A stretch of 50,623 bases of DNA from an uncultured Clostridia bacterium. GTDB lineage: Bacteria; Bacillota; Clostridia; Oscillospirales; Acutalibacteraceae. The stretch covers positions 1 through 50,623 of the forward strand of contig CAMHMN010000009.1 in the NCBI GenBank assembly GCA_946186245.1, read 5' to 3'. Both the position numbers and the translations under genes were made by a program. Each line of letters starts with the position of its first letter. Positions within the stretch are counted from its first letter, which is position 1. Below, piece by piece: positions 9,101 through 17,100 of the stretch. The notes below the pieces were generated by a model. That model was not told the origin of the DNA, did not search any database, and saw only the letters and a list, made by a program, of their open reading frames with translations.

Positions 9101-12100
9101 ATTGCTGAGCTGCGGCGAGAGGGTCTCCGTCACGCCGTCCTTGGTGCGGGTCGCCACCACACTCGCGATGGTGTAATCTTCCGGCATGGAGATGGTTCCC
9201 GTCATCTTCACCCGGTCGATGGCGTACACATGACGCACGGAAGGATCGTTGGTTACGGTGTAGGCACCGGTATTGTACTTGCTTCCGCTGACGTTTTCCA
9301 CGATGACGGGATAAATCGTGCCGCTGCCGTAGCAGGCGTTGTTATGTTCAAAGGTTGCGTAGGTGTTGGTCACCGCGTTGTCTTCAAAGACCGCGTCGTC
9401 CAGATCGGAGCGAGAACGGAACCGCACCGTCACTTCCGCTGTCTTGGCGAGGTAAACGCGGATATACAGATTGCGTTCCGCCGTGTTGACGGTACACTGG
9501 GAATAATCGTAGCAGATGCCGTAGCCTTCCAGATTCTGCGAGGAGGGCATCAGACCTTCGGCGTGCTGTCCCGGTGTGCCGCTGGATGTGATGAAGGAAG
9601 TTTCCACATTTGCCACCACATAACCGGCGGGAATATCCTTGATCCGGACGGACAGCTTGGTCTGTCCCGTGGTCAGATAATCCTCCACTGTATTCTGCAC
9701 CGTGAAGCTGTCGCAGGTCACGGAACGGTTGGAAGATTTGATGAACTGATAACCGCGTTCCGTGGTCGCCGCGTTCGTGCCGGTCACTTCTGCGTAGGCG
9801 GTGGTGGTGTTGGTGAGCATCGAAGACTCCGTGGCGGGGTCTTTTTCCAGCACTTCCATCTTGATGTGGTGCGCGGTCATGTATTCCACTTCGATGGTGA
9901 TGTCGTCGTTTTCCGCGAGCGTTTCGTTCAGTTTGTACTCCACATTGTCATAACCGGAGGAACTGAGCGTCATGTCCAGCGGCGTGTCGGAATTGGTGCG
10001 CCGCACAACGACTTTGGACAGCACTCTGGAACCGTTGGTATTGATTTTGACCTTCACGGTGAGCTTGTTGCCGGCGGAGGCGTAGACAAGGGAGGACTTG
10101 GCGAGATTGCCGTCGGTGTCGTCGCCTTCGAGCAGCTTGTTCGCGTAGGTCTTGGAAAGGTTGTTGTTGGAGGTGCTGGCGGGATCCAGGAAAGTGCCGT
10201 TGTTCTGGCTCGACAGCGTGACGGTGCCGACAACGGTGGAACTCAGAGGAGCCGGAGAGCCGTCCGCGCGCTGTTCCAGACGCACAATCGCCGCCTTGGT
10301 GTAGGAAACGGTGATCTCGTACATCGGACCTTTGTAGCTCGAATCGGTATCGCCGGTAAAGAGACTGTTGGGAATGGAGAAGGTATCGCCGCTTCTGGTA
10401 AGAGAGCTGCCGTAATCCTGATCGGTGTAAAGCAGCGGCATTACCTTGATATAGGACACGACATAGCCCGCCGCCGGCGCCGGCGTGAGCTGAATATTGG
10501 TGGTGCCTCTGTAAACGCCGCAGCCGAATTCCGCTCCGGAAGCGGTGAAGGAATCGGTCGACGCCTGATTATCCGCGGTCGTTCCGTAGATGAAGGCGGT
10601 GGTATCGTCGTCGCGCGGGGTGCCGTTGAAGGTCACGCTGAAGGAGCTGTCCGCCGGCGTGCTGCTGCCGTCGGAGGTGACGATCTGCTGCTTGATTTTC
10701 CACGCCCGGATGGTCTTGCCGTAGACGACTTCTACCCGCAGATTACATTTGGGCATGGTAAATTCCGCCTGTTCAAATACCGGCTTATTCTGTTTGAGCC
10801 CGATATTCTGATAATAATCCGCGTCAGTCGTGCCGTCAAAGGTCAGGCCCACGTCCACTTCCACATTGGTGTCGGCGTTGTAGAATTTCACCGACTCAAC
10901 CATCGTGGCGTTATCGTAATGGGTGTAGTTGCCGTCCATCAGCTTATACTTGTAATTTGCTTCGGCCCGGAAATATCCCAGTGTCGTCACGCGTTCCGTT
11001 TCGCCTGACGGGAATCTCACCGGCGAACCGGTGTCAAGGGAAGTTTCAACTGACTTGCCCAGCAGATAAAGAGGAGACAGCAGGGAGGAATCCGCATAGA
11101 GTATTTCGTTTTCCCACGTGGTATCCTTGGTGGTGGGTCTGGTTTCTTTGATCGTAATGGTGTGCATATCGGACTTCATCTTCTGCGTGATCTTCACCGT
11201 CACGTCATAGGCAGGCGGCTGGAATTCCACATAGGGGCTGCCGCTCTTGTAATCCGTCCGGTTCAATATCTCGGAGGTAACGTCCGCGCCGTCGCTGTCC
11301 CTGATGAATTTCAGACTTGTCATCTCCGTTACCCTGGCGCTGTTATAATTGGAGCTGTAATAGGTATCCGGCTTGCGGTCATAGCAGATGAGCGACATGA
11401 AATAATTGACGACCTGATTCTGATGATAATTGGAGAAGGTAACGGTCTTGCCGTCGTCGGAAGTGTAAGCGTTACCCTGCACTCTCGGGTATTGGCTGCC
11501 GTTGGTCAGCGACTCCGTACAGTCCGCGTCGGAATAACGCGCCTTATAGATGATCTGGTAAAAGCTGTTGAAGTCATAGCTGTCCGTTACGGCAACCGCA
11601 TTCAGGGTGAGATCGGGCGAAGTGGCTTCCACCGTCACCTTGTGGGGCGTAACATCGCTGGTAATCACGTCCACGATGGTGGAATACGTGGGGAACGTCA
11701 CGACATACTTCCCGTCCTCCTGGGTGACATAATTGGCGGAATTCATCGCGTAGCCGTTGCCGTCATACAGTCTGACTTCGGTGATGCTGACCGTATCGCT
11801 GTCGGTGCTGAGGACAAATCTGCCGCCTTTCAGGGCGGTTACCGCAAAGGAGGTGGTTGTGTCATCGGAAAACGCCGCGGAAGACTTGCCGTTCAACACA
11901 TTCCAATAGCCCGCAATGCCCCAGTTGCTGTATTGATCAAGCTCACGGCTATAGAAGTAGTCCCATGCGTTAGGCGCATAGGCTTCGATCCTGACAGGAA
12001 CGCTGGAGTGCCGGTTGATGGTCAGAGTAGCGCCCCTGTTGAAGGCATTAATCTGGTTGACGGTGATGGACGTAACCGAGCGTTCGCCGATCGCGTCCGC

Positions 12101-12742
12101 GACAGAGGACCATTTAAAGTTTCCGTAATAACTGGGAACCGTCATGGAACTGCCATAGGAAGAAGCGGAAGAAACCGGCCAGTTGAGGTCGGTGCCGTCG
12201 CTCAGATGGAGGGTCACGCTTCCCTGGAAACTGTCGTTGTAGTTGGTCTGGAGCTTATAGAGATAGATTTGCATATCATGCCCGTAATAAAACACGCCCG
12301 GCTGTGAGGAAGCCACCGAACGGTCGAAGGAAACGTCCAGCTTGCTCTCGCCGTTCAGCATGCTCTTGACAGTGCCGAGAACATCGGTATAAGCGCCCGC
12401 GGGATAGGCGGAGGAAACGACGGTTCCGTCATTCATCGTGAGATCGTGCGTCACGTAAAGCGGAATTTCCTGCGGCGAAGGATCCGCCATCGGAATCAGT
12501 TTCGCGCCATGATTCGTGACCACGTTATAATTCTCGGCATCTGAGGGTGAAACGCTCTCAACGGCAGACGCTTCATCGGGCTGGGTGGGAGAGACATCCG
12601 CCGTCTCATCCGCTCTGACCGTAAGCAGTTCTGTCGCGTTCCGAAAAGCCAAAAAACCGCTGCAGATGCCAATCGCCAGCGACAGGATGATAACAACGGT
12701 CTTCATGGAGCCATTCTGGATTGATTTTCTGATTGAATTCAT
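3155..12742 (-). CDS. Giant cell-surface protein with ten InlB-type repeats and C-terminal sorting signal
   Basis: This 3195-residue protein starts at ATG 12742 behind AAGGAGG. A hydrophobic segment (residues 14-35, VVIILSLAIGICSGFLAF) targets it for export. Residues of about 60-2290 are Ser/Thr/Tyr-rich repeated beta modules I do not recognise. From about residue 2295 ten InlB B-repeat (Listeria/Bacteroides repeat) units follow, most ending LYAVW or similar and carrying GY-F-GW cores; units four, six and seven are divergent. The C-terminus has SPGTGE, a hydrophobic stretch (LPLAIAFSALLLSAAAFAVIL) and RRRRKA, the layout of a sortase signal with a variant motif. It is therefore probably a wall-anchored adhesin. 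A small membrane protein precedes it in the same operon. No frameshift is visible despite the length. Confidence 0.88.
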   Translation of the reverse strand: MNSIRKSIQNGSMKTVVIILSLAIGICSGFLAFRNATELLTVRADETADVSPTQPDEASAVESVSPSDAENYNVVTNHGAKLIPMADPSPQEIPLYVTHDLTMNDGTVVSSAYPAGAYTDVLGTVKSMLNGESKLDVSFDRSVASSQPGVFYYGHDMQIYLYKLQTNYNDSFQGSVTLHLSDGTDLNWPVSSASSYGSSMTVPSYYGNFKWSSVADAIGERSVTSITVNQINAFNRGATLTINRHSSVPVRIEAYAPNAWDYFYSRELDQYSNWGIAGYWNVLNGKSSAAFSDDTTTSFAVTALKGGRFVLSTDSDTVSITEVRLYDGNGYAMNSANYVTQEDGKYVVTFPTYSTIVDVITSDVTPHKVTVEATSPDLTLNAVAVTDSYDFNSFYQIIYKARYSDADCTESLTNGSQYPRVQGNAYTSDDGKTVTFSNYHQNQVVNYFMSLICYDRKPDTYYSSNYNSARVTEMTSLKFIRDSDGADVTSEILNRTDYKSGSPYVEFQPPAYDVTVKITQKMKSDMHTITIKETRPTTKDTTWENEILYADSSLLSPLYLLGKSVETSLDTGSPVRFPSGETERVTTLGYFRAEANYKYKLMDGNYTHYDNATMVESVKFYNADTNVEVDVGLTFDGTTDADYYQNIGLKQNKPVFEQAEFTMPKCNLRVEVVYGKTIRAWKIKQQIVTSDGSSTPADSSFSVTFNGTPRDDDTTAFIYGTTADNQASTDSFTASGAEFGCGVYRGTTNIQLTPAPAAGYVVSYIKVMPLLYTDQDYGSSLTRSGDTFSIPNSLFTGDTDSSYKGPMYEITVSYTKAAIVRLEQRADGSPAPLSSTVVGTVTLSSQNNGTFLDPASTSNNNLSKTYANKLLEGDDTDGNLAKSSLVYASAGNKLTVKVKINTNGSRVLSKVVVRRTNSDTPLDMTLSSSGYDNVEYKLNETLAENDDITIEVEYMTAHHIKMEVLEKDPATESSMLTNTTTAYAEVTGTNAATTERGYQFIKSSNRSVTCDSFTVQNTVEDYLTTGQTKLSVRIKDIPAGYVVANVETSFITSSGTPGQHAEGLMPSSQNLEGYGICYDYSQCTVNTAERNLYIRVYLAKTAEVTVRFRSRSDLDDAVFEDNAVTNTYATFEHNNACYGSGTIYPVIVENVSGSKYNTGAYTVTNDPSVRHVYAIDRVKMTGTISMPEDYTIASVVATRTKDGVTETLSPQLSNYLYKTENDVPVYQAKFALPQQLNNGYAYEITVYIEKITSVTLKMYHSTEQREFVPNTLTGSYATLSGARGDESGLYSGDVYKSDVPFHSSSRGSAAPTASVKVTSSAPEVNCYVLRHTGFSLAVKPVSNDEVYEVKAFDPDGDTYDCTYTETDANGNLIYSVTQNGSPVQSRMFRNLVFEVYFADKRTEGTLIVENRDYISGELLEDVGMVSLRLSNPLYTLPARVLPDGGTVGDNAAVNGSTASYAIITGTRASLYSKGQALYRLYCYTEQIDDGEIQTRAVSKDNNYYEKSLNITEDGTIKIVNYYLKAAEVTGTALYTDSSSEQTQLRPDIRNRHAFDSVAFYCTPKKDDENLSHESMSTGYEASAVLLTGESTPLELEITELAGYTLETLKLECEGVGTWTLTRDQITSVAVPPTGDNVIQVDFSAITKGSLTDAEFALLKETFASLQGGKHYTAEATFTADIIHIKAYEMSLDDFLIMDQLGLYEYQRRYSGLGYHSPKRVVNAGASSIDGSTNDVYYSSNYLANYEEYDIGVRRGSTPTCTVNYQFKVERSSGSSHYEYYRVGAVYYGQTESTQMKQRILFDDEQPPLPVGFCPVITLDPITDDSYMTVIYVLSTADDIKVPEVHEETYSSTDTVVKNTRLTVNLYCYNEELDGYEPITDPSMLNEIAATLKVEQTCVGYRQPSSSESAKTSDADHHANYVPDNPEEAIIYHHDALPVLYRYNWEEDRFDTVVEALVADEMDGTSHPTHHTVKSSTVPVNAANSLYAVKYNNIDRVHVVLDATIPETYNLQKMEINQNGTITTRNDSCAYHYETADGGNVTVSYYFGRPILEVGTNNDTDAPKGSVRMNGATVIKDTDYMQAMSFHAGDPIVLVIEPNEGYRFDYIRAGASRSGDMAYVTGNDKISQEVVDGKVITTVNLGTWTRNIYVQIQFSNDDQEDLAQLTVNQFLMNSSNEPVPITDGKVVIIGTGSGGEKPLRIGDTKENTLTLKDAESLSAHVLAGTKLEFTLNAPAGYELAASPFEASYQEKNDNTQNAIAPEHTEGSKIYTVPLSYVQKDRAITVNVYFSPRYRLLYDGNSHTGGTPPTESKTYAPHESEENLKGDNGLTRTGYTFGGWSLSKTEPEQVTSVTFADEDITLYAIWLPKATYTVTYHSEGHTGSVPVDTNSPYYDGESVHVLGKGEMARGEYTFSGWDTDPSADTVVYVPYDSNSPQTGSYFTIDHDTDLYAVWTAPEYTVTYDGNGVEGAPVDANSPYTLGSEVTVLGQGNLQKTGYSFQGWSLTSGADNSVDYSEGDKFSIDRDTTLYAVWKVETYYVYYSLTVPDDVNYTYEDDLPFAYGADVSVQEKPGPANYTVPGKYTFDGWNNADTDLNMNAAGTAFVMPAHDVYFYGSFNVNGQANLIYNANGGLPADKVPASQSGYGALSTTVEDMPSDCTRTGYEFDHWNTAADDSGDSYTDGQAIEVPEGTTTVLYAQWNICSFNVEYYDIDGYAEGKQPLKTDVYEYRQSVTVGALAPELDGKKFRQWALVKSSQTDADGTEIGESTTFAMPAETVRYKAVYDNLQYQVLYVYTGTEPADAPALPTDSTLYGFGGDVTVKPVPTAPAGYRFDGWKLGGSNTTGFTINASTPVSAVAGNDLLRTVTLTGVWARESEVNITYTSGLSGNEITDESLRTVKTDTCVKGQDYTLRHNEGFTDYVRPGYEFVGWKITASGSHSSPTGYLKSFLRAVAPKLFYSDDTVYAEGAVMDALDGDLTLAAVWQQNEAPTYTVTYHGNGNDAGEPPTDDGQYTAGTPATVLGPSTLQKTGCEFDGWTTESDGGDHYNQGETLTVNADVHLYAKWKPSGDTPDDPQTKYRVFYDGNGSTGGNVPEDRIEYLPGKKVTVLPQGNLEKKGYTFEGWNTQADGKGTTYKPGKKFSMGNANVTLYAVWKARATTDSPGTGESGLPLAIAFSALLLSAAAFAVILIRRRRKA

Positions 12743-12776
12743 GGATAAGCCTCCTTATTGTGGGCTGTCGTTTCTT

Positions 12777-13364
12777 TCACGGTATCAGAATCATGTGATT
12801 GATGATTTCATCCATATTATCCGCATAGATTTCCCGGCTTTCTTTCCCTACCGAAAGATCTACCAGATAATCCCATCCGCCCCTGCGCAGCAGCACGACA
12901 GTGTGGCTGTATTCTTTGCCGTTCCCGTCCTTTACCGTAAAACTGCCGCGTTCGGAGTAGAATACGCCTTCCGGCACCTTTTCACGTGAATAGCCGACCA
13001 GATCGGGGTATTTCTCCTCTATATGCTCCCGGCATGGCAGCTTGGGACGCTCAAAATCCCGCCACAATCTGACGTCAATTGCTTTCTGCACAATGATATG
13101 CTCGCTGTATCTTCCGTCGGGCTGGGGTTTTTCGCTGACCACAGCGAATTCGCCTATCCGGTCCATATCATAGAGAAGCTGCACCGAACGGTCCGCCTCC
13201 GCGCCGGAATACTTCCGCATTTCCTCCCTGTTCCGCTTTATCAGAAACGGCACTGTCACAGCCAGTGCTGCCAACGTCATCACCGCCAGCGTCACAACGA
13301 TCATCCACCTGCGCGTCATCCGGAACGGAAAATGAGAGCCCTGTCTTTCGCCTGAACGTGCCAC
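12777..13364 (-). CDS. Single-pass membrane protein upstream of giant adhesin
   Basis: I place the start at GTG 13364, because AAAGGAG lies about eight bases before it; a longer frame to 13391 would put that site inside the gene. The 195-residue product has a basic N-terminus, one membrane segment (MIVVTLAVMTLAALAVTVPFL) and about 150 outside residues including VQLLYDMDRIGEFAVV, PCREHIEEKYPDLVGY and a C-terminal NMDEIINHMILIP. I recognise no family. It ends 34 bases before the 3195-residue protein and shares its promoter (13542-13570), so it may help export, anchor or sense that protein. Confidence 0.75.
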   Translation of the reverse strand: MARSGERQGSHFPFRMTRRWMIVVTLAVMTLAALAVTVPFLIKRNREEMRKYSGAEADRSVQLLYDMDRIGEFAVVSEKPQPDGRYSEHIIVQKAIDVRLWRDFERPKLPCREHIEEKYPDLVGYSREKVPEGVFYSERGSFTVKDGNGKEYSHTVVLLRRGGWDYLVDLSVGKESREIYADNMDEIINHMILIP

Positions 13365-13473
13365 ACAAATCGCTCCTTTCTTTTTTATCAAATTACAGAA
13401 AAAAACACATCGTTGCTTATTGAAAGCTGATTTGTTTTAACCCAGATTTATGGAGATGATGGGGGATTCGAGT

Positions 13474-13509
13474 GTATTATTTAAATGAAATAAAAGATTT
13501 AAATAATAC
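13474..13509. promoter_or_regulatory. Perfect 13-bp AT-only inverted repeat in 5' leader
   Basis: GTATTATTTAAAT (13474-13486) and ATTTAAATAATAC (13497-13509) are perfect inverted arms around ten bases. It lies between the 13542-13570 promoter and the 13364 start, so it could be an operator or a leader hairpin for the giant-adhesin operon. Confidence 0.55.
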
Positions 13510-13541
13510 ATCGAATTTTTCTCTATTATTTCCATAATCGT

Positions 13542-13570
13542 AGTATAGCATATAATGTTGCCAAGAGCAA
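13542..13570 (-). promoter_or_regulatory. Promoter for the 13364-3155 operon
   Basis: On the minus strand TTGCTC (13570-13565) and TATACT (13547-13542) are separated by 17 bases. This leaves a leader of about 170 bases that contains the 13-bp inverted repeat. Confidence 0.6.
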
Positions 13571-13578
13571 GCGAAAAC

Positions 13579-13603
13579 AAAAAAACGGCAGATTGAGCCG
13601 CAA
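13579..13603 (-). terminator. Short hairpin with T tract
   Basis: On the minus strand CGGC-tcaatct-GCCG is followed by seven T. It resembles a shortened form of the CGGCAG hairpin found elsewhere in the window and would end transcription of the 13657-13836 ORF. Confidence 0.5.
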
Positions 13604-13656
13604 AATTTTTCAATCAAATTCATTCATTTTGCCCAAAATCTGGTTCAGTCAGTTTT

Positions 13657-13836
13657 TTACTGATCCAAACTCCACGCAGTGAAAAGCTCCGGGAATATGT
13701 GATCAATCGGCATGTATTCAACAGGATCATTCATTGCCGCGAGAAGCCATGAAGCCTCTTTCCGTAACAGGGAATTGCTTGGGTCTGTTTGGCTTTCTCT
13801 TTCACGAATGACATTTTCCCTGATGAAATGAACCAT
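13657..13836 (-). CDS. Small hypothetical protein or gene remnant
   Basis: This 59-residue frame starts MVHFIRENVIRERESQ and ends MPIDHIFPELFTAWSLDQ, with composition like a folded soluble protein. The frame continues upstream without a stop for about 20 codons (RKTQSRCWLSESYGKPNRR), then meets a strong terminator hairpin at 13899-13940. It therefore looks like the C-terminal end of a longer lost gene. AGGAG lies only one base before ATG 13836, too close for normal initiation. I recognise no family. Confidence 0.4.
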   Translation of the reverse strand: MVHFIRENVIRERESQTDPSNSLLRKEASWLLAAMNDPVEYMPIDHIFPELFTAWSLDQ

Positions 13837-13898
13837 TCTCCTGTTCGGTTTGCCGTACGATTCACTTAACCAACATCTGCTCTGCGTTTTTCTCAGAA

Positions 13899-13940
13899 AG
13901 AATGCCCGAAACCACGATGATTGGCGGTTCCGGGCATTCT
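13899..13940 (-). terminator. Terminator of the BspA/Big_2 giant gene
   Basis: AGAATGCCCG...CGGGCATTCT arms, with further ACC/GGT pairing, form a strong hairpin. On the minus strand it is followed by TTCTTTCT. It sits just past the MITE copy, so it probably was the original terminator for the gene ending at 14138. Confidence 0.65.
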
Positions 13941-13947
13941 GATGTTA

Positions 13948-14108
13948 GAGCCTGTTCAGTATCTCTCCACGCACGTCTGGCTTGCATCTTTTCCGCCATA
14001 TTTTGCCAAAATCCTCGTTAATACACAAAGAATTGCCTGCGGTTTTGGCTTCATCTGGCGAAAAATCTGACTTCGCCATCCGCACACGTGGAGATACTGA
14101 ACAGGCTC
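13948..14108. mobile_element. 161-bp MITE, copy A (IS5-type ends)
   Basis: The element has perfect 18-bp terminal inverted repeats GAGCCTGTTCAGTATCTC and is flanked by TTA on both sides (13945-13947, 14109-14111), an apparent 3-bp target duplication. No ORF of note lies inside. A second copy at 24791-24951 has the same length, lies in the opposite orientation and differs at eight positions. The GAGCCTGTT ends and TTA/TNA target are typical of IS5-family relatives; that classification is from memory. It is inserted between the stop codon and terminator of the 14138-20101 gene. Confidence 0.85.
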
Positions 14109-14137
14109 TTAGAGGATATTGGGTTGATGAAACAGGT

Positions 14138-17100
14138 TTATCCGACGGTAAGCCTGACGGATCTGGATTTGCCGCTTCCCGTTCTGACCGTGACCGTGAC
14201 GGTACCCTTCTTGATTCCGGTGACAACAGCCGATCTGCCGTCGTCCGAAGGGGTGACCGTGGCGATCTTTGTGTTGGAAGACGACCATTTCACGGTGTCA
14301 TTGCACCCTTCCGGAGAAAGGGTTGCGTGAATTGCGACCGTTTCACTGACGTCCATTTTTATTGAAGTCTGGTTTACGGAAATCGTCTTGGCCTTCGTGA
14401 GGACATTCACTACGACCGTTGCACGCTGGCCGCCGAAGGTCTCCGCATAGATTTCGGTCGTGCCCTGGGAGATTCCCTTGATCTTGCCCTGCGCGCTGAC
14501 CGTCGCTATATTCGGGTCGGCGGAACGCCAGAAGATGACGTCATTGCAGCCCTTGGGGGCAACCTTTCCGCTCACCGTCAACGAAGCGCCGGCATAAAGC
14601 TGCACATTCTGCTTATTCAGCTTGAGGCTTTCCGCAGGACGGTTGACGGAAGTGACCTTCCAGGTGATCTTCTTGCCGCTGCCTGTTTTGGCAGTAATGG
14701 TGGCCGTACCCTTCGCGCCGGATTTCACCATGATCGACCTGCCGTCGTTTGACGTATTGGTGATCTCAATGACCTTCTTGTTGCTGGTGCTCCAAGTTAC
14801 AGTGTCGTTGCAGTTTGCAGGAGCGGTGATATTCACAGCCAGACGACCCGTATCACCCTGCATATGAAGAGCCGAAACCGTTTCGGTAAATTCTATTGCC
14901 TTCGCTCTGCTGCGTACAGTAACCGATGTGCTGATCGTGGCACCGCTGAAGGTTCTGGCCGTGATAACGGCTGTTCCCTGTTCCAATCCTCTGACGACGC
15001 CTTTTCGGTTCACAGTGGCGACATGCTCATTGCTGGAACTCCAGAAAACCGGGTCGTTGGAGCCTTTAGTGAAAAATCCTGTTTTAAGTTGTTTTGTCTT
15101 GCCCGCATACACTGCCGGATTATATGACTTCATCCAAATATATTCGCACGGCTTGACGACAACCACCTTGACCGTATCCTTGTTCTTGTTGGAATCTGTG
15201 ACGGTTATCGTGGCGGTTCCCTTCTTGACGCCCTGGAATCCGCCATCGGAATCAACCGTCACATTCTTGCTGCCGGATTTCCATGTAATACTTTCGCCGC
15301 TGTAATGCTTCTGACAGAGCGAAAGCTGACCCGACTCACCTTCCAGCACATATACGATTCCGTTGATCAGGTTGTCACTGTCAATGCGATAACAGCCTAC
15401 GCTCACCTGGCAGGGTTCGGATGTGGTTCCGTCCTCCGTGCGGCAATAGACATTGGCAGTGCCGGGAGCAATGGCGGTAACCTTGCCGGATTTGTTGACA
15501 GTGACGACATTGATATCGTCAGAATACCACGTTTTTCCCTTGCTGCCGCCTTTTATCGAAGCTGAAAGCGACGCGGAGGGATTCATTTTGCTGCGCTTGA
15601 TCAGCAGGTTTTGAGTCTTCTGCTTCAATGTGATGGATGTGGTGGGCTTGGTTGACGCAACAACAGTCACTTTGATGCCGGCGGAGCTGCCGCCTGCTGC
15701 CTTTGCTGTGACAATTGCCTTTCCTTTGCCGATCGCTGTGATATTGCCATTCACGTCCACTTTTGCGACGGATTCGTCAGATGTGCTCCAGGTCACTGTT
15801 TCGGCTGAAGAGGAAGGATAAAGGAAGGCTTTCGGGGTGAACGATGTCCCTTCAAGCATAGAAATAGTATTGAGGTTGAGTCTGACGTCGGCTGATACGA
15901 TTTCAAAACTGCCCTGCAAAGTACCTCTGTAGGCGCCCATTCCTATCACGGTAAAGTCGTATGAACCCGGATTAACAGCCCTCTTGCAGCCCGATACATA
16001 ATAATCCACTCCGTTGTAAAGCGGTTCACCGAAGTATGTGACCGAAATAGCCGGGCACTGGGGTTCTCCGTTGTAGACAAGCCTTTCCGCCTGCGCCGTC
16101 GCATAGCCAATATCAATGCGTGCCTCGCAGGAGCTGAGCAGCACTATCTCCGCGTTTTGATATTCTCCGCGTGTGACATAGGTGAATGTCAGCTTACCGG
16201 AATTTCCCGCTGTCTTCTGATCAATATAGAGCAGATTATCCGGGGCAAGCAGGACGTCGGCTTCCTCGTCCTTCACCACGGCCATCAGGTATTCCACATT
16301 TGGCAACAGATCTTCAAACGTCTGCGTCTGTATTCTGTCAAAATCACCCGAACCCGCCATAAAGGCTGCGCCGACAGGAGCCGACGAAGCACCGGAAGAT
16401 GCGCCGGAAGATGATCCCGACGAAGAATAAGTATATCCGTAATGAATGGTTGCCTCTTTCAGGTCGGTGTTTTCATATTCAATTGAAATGTTGTTCCAAT
16501 CGCTCTGAGAACCGGTATAGTAAACATCCGCGAGCTTGGAACAGCAGTAAAACGCGCCGTACTCAATGGATGTAACCGACTTGGGCATAATCAGGCCGGT
16601 CAGTCCGGTACAATAACTGAAAGCACTGACTCCAATTTTACTCAGATTCTTCGGAAGGGAAATGCCCGTCAATCCGGTACAGTAACTGAAAGCCCTACCC
16701 CCGATAGTACTCACTGAATCCGGAATGGAAATCTGTGTAAGGCCTGTGCAGCCTTCAAAAGCGCCGGTATATTCATTATTACCGTCTGTTCCGATAGAAG
16801 TAACGGTATCGGGAATGTCAATGTACGTCAGGGATCTGCACCTGTAGAACGTACCGTTTCCTATTTCAGTAATTCCGTCAGGAAGGGTAAAGCTCGCCAG
16901 ACTTGTACAGCCAGAGAATGCGCAGTCACCGATTGATCGGACGCCGGAAGAAACCGTGACCTCTGTCAGACCGCTGCAGCCGGAAAATGCACTTTTGCCT
17001 ATGGAGGTAACGCTGCCCGGCACAGAGATGCTCGTCAGACCGCTGCAATTCAGGAACGCGCCGCTTCCTATGGAGGTTACACTTCCCGGAATCGTGACCT

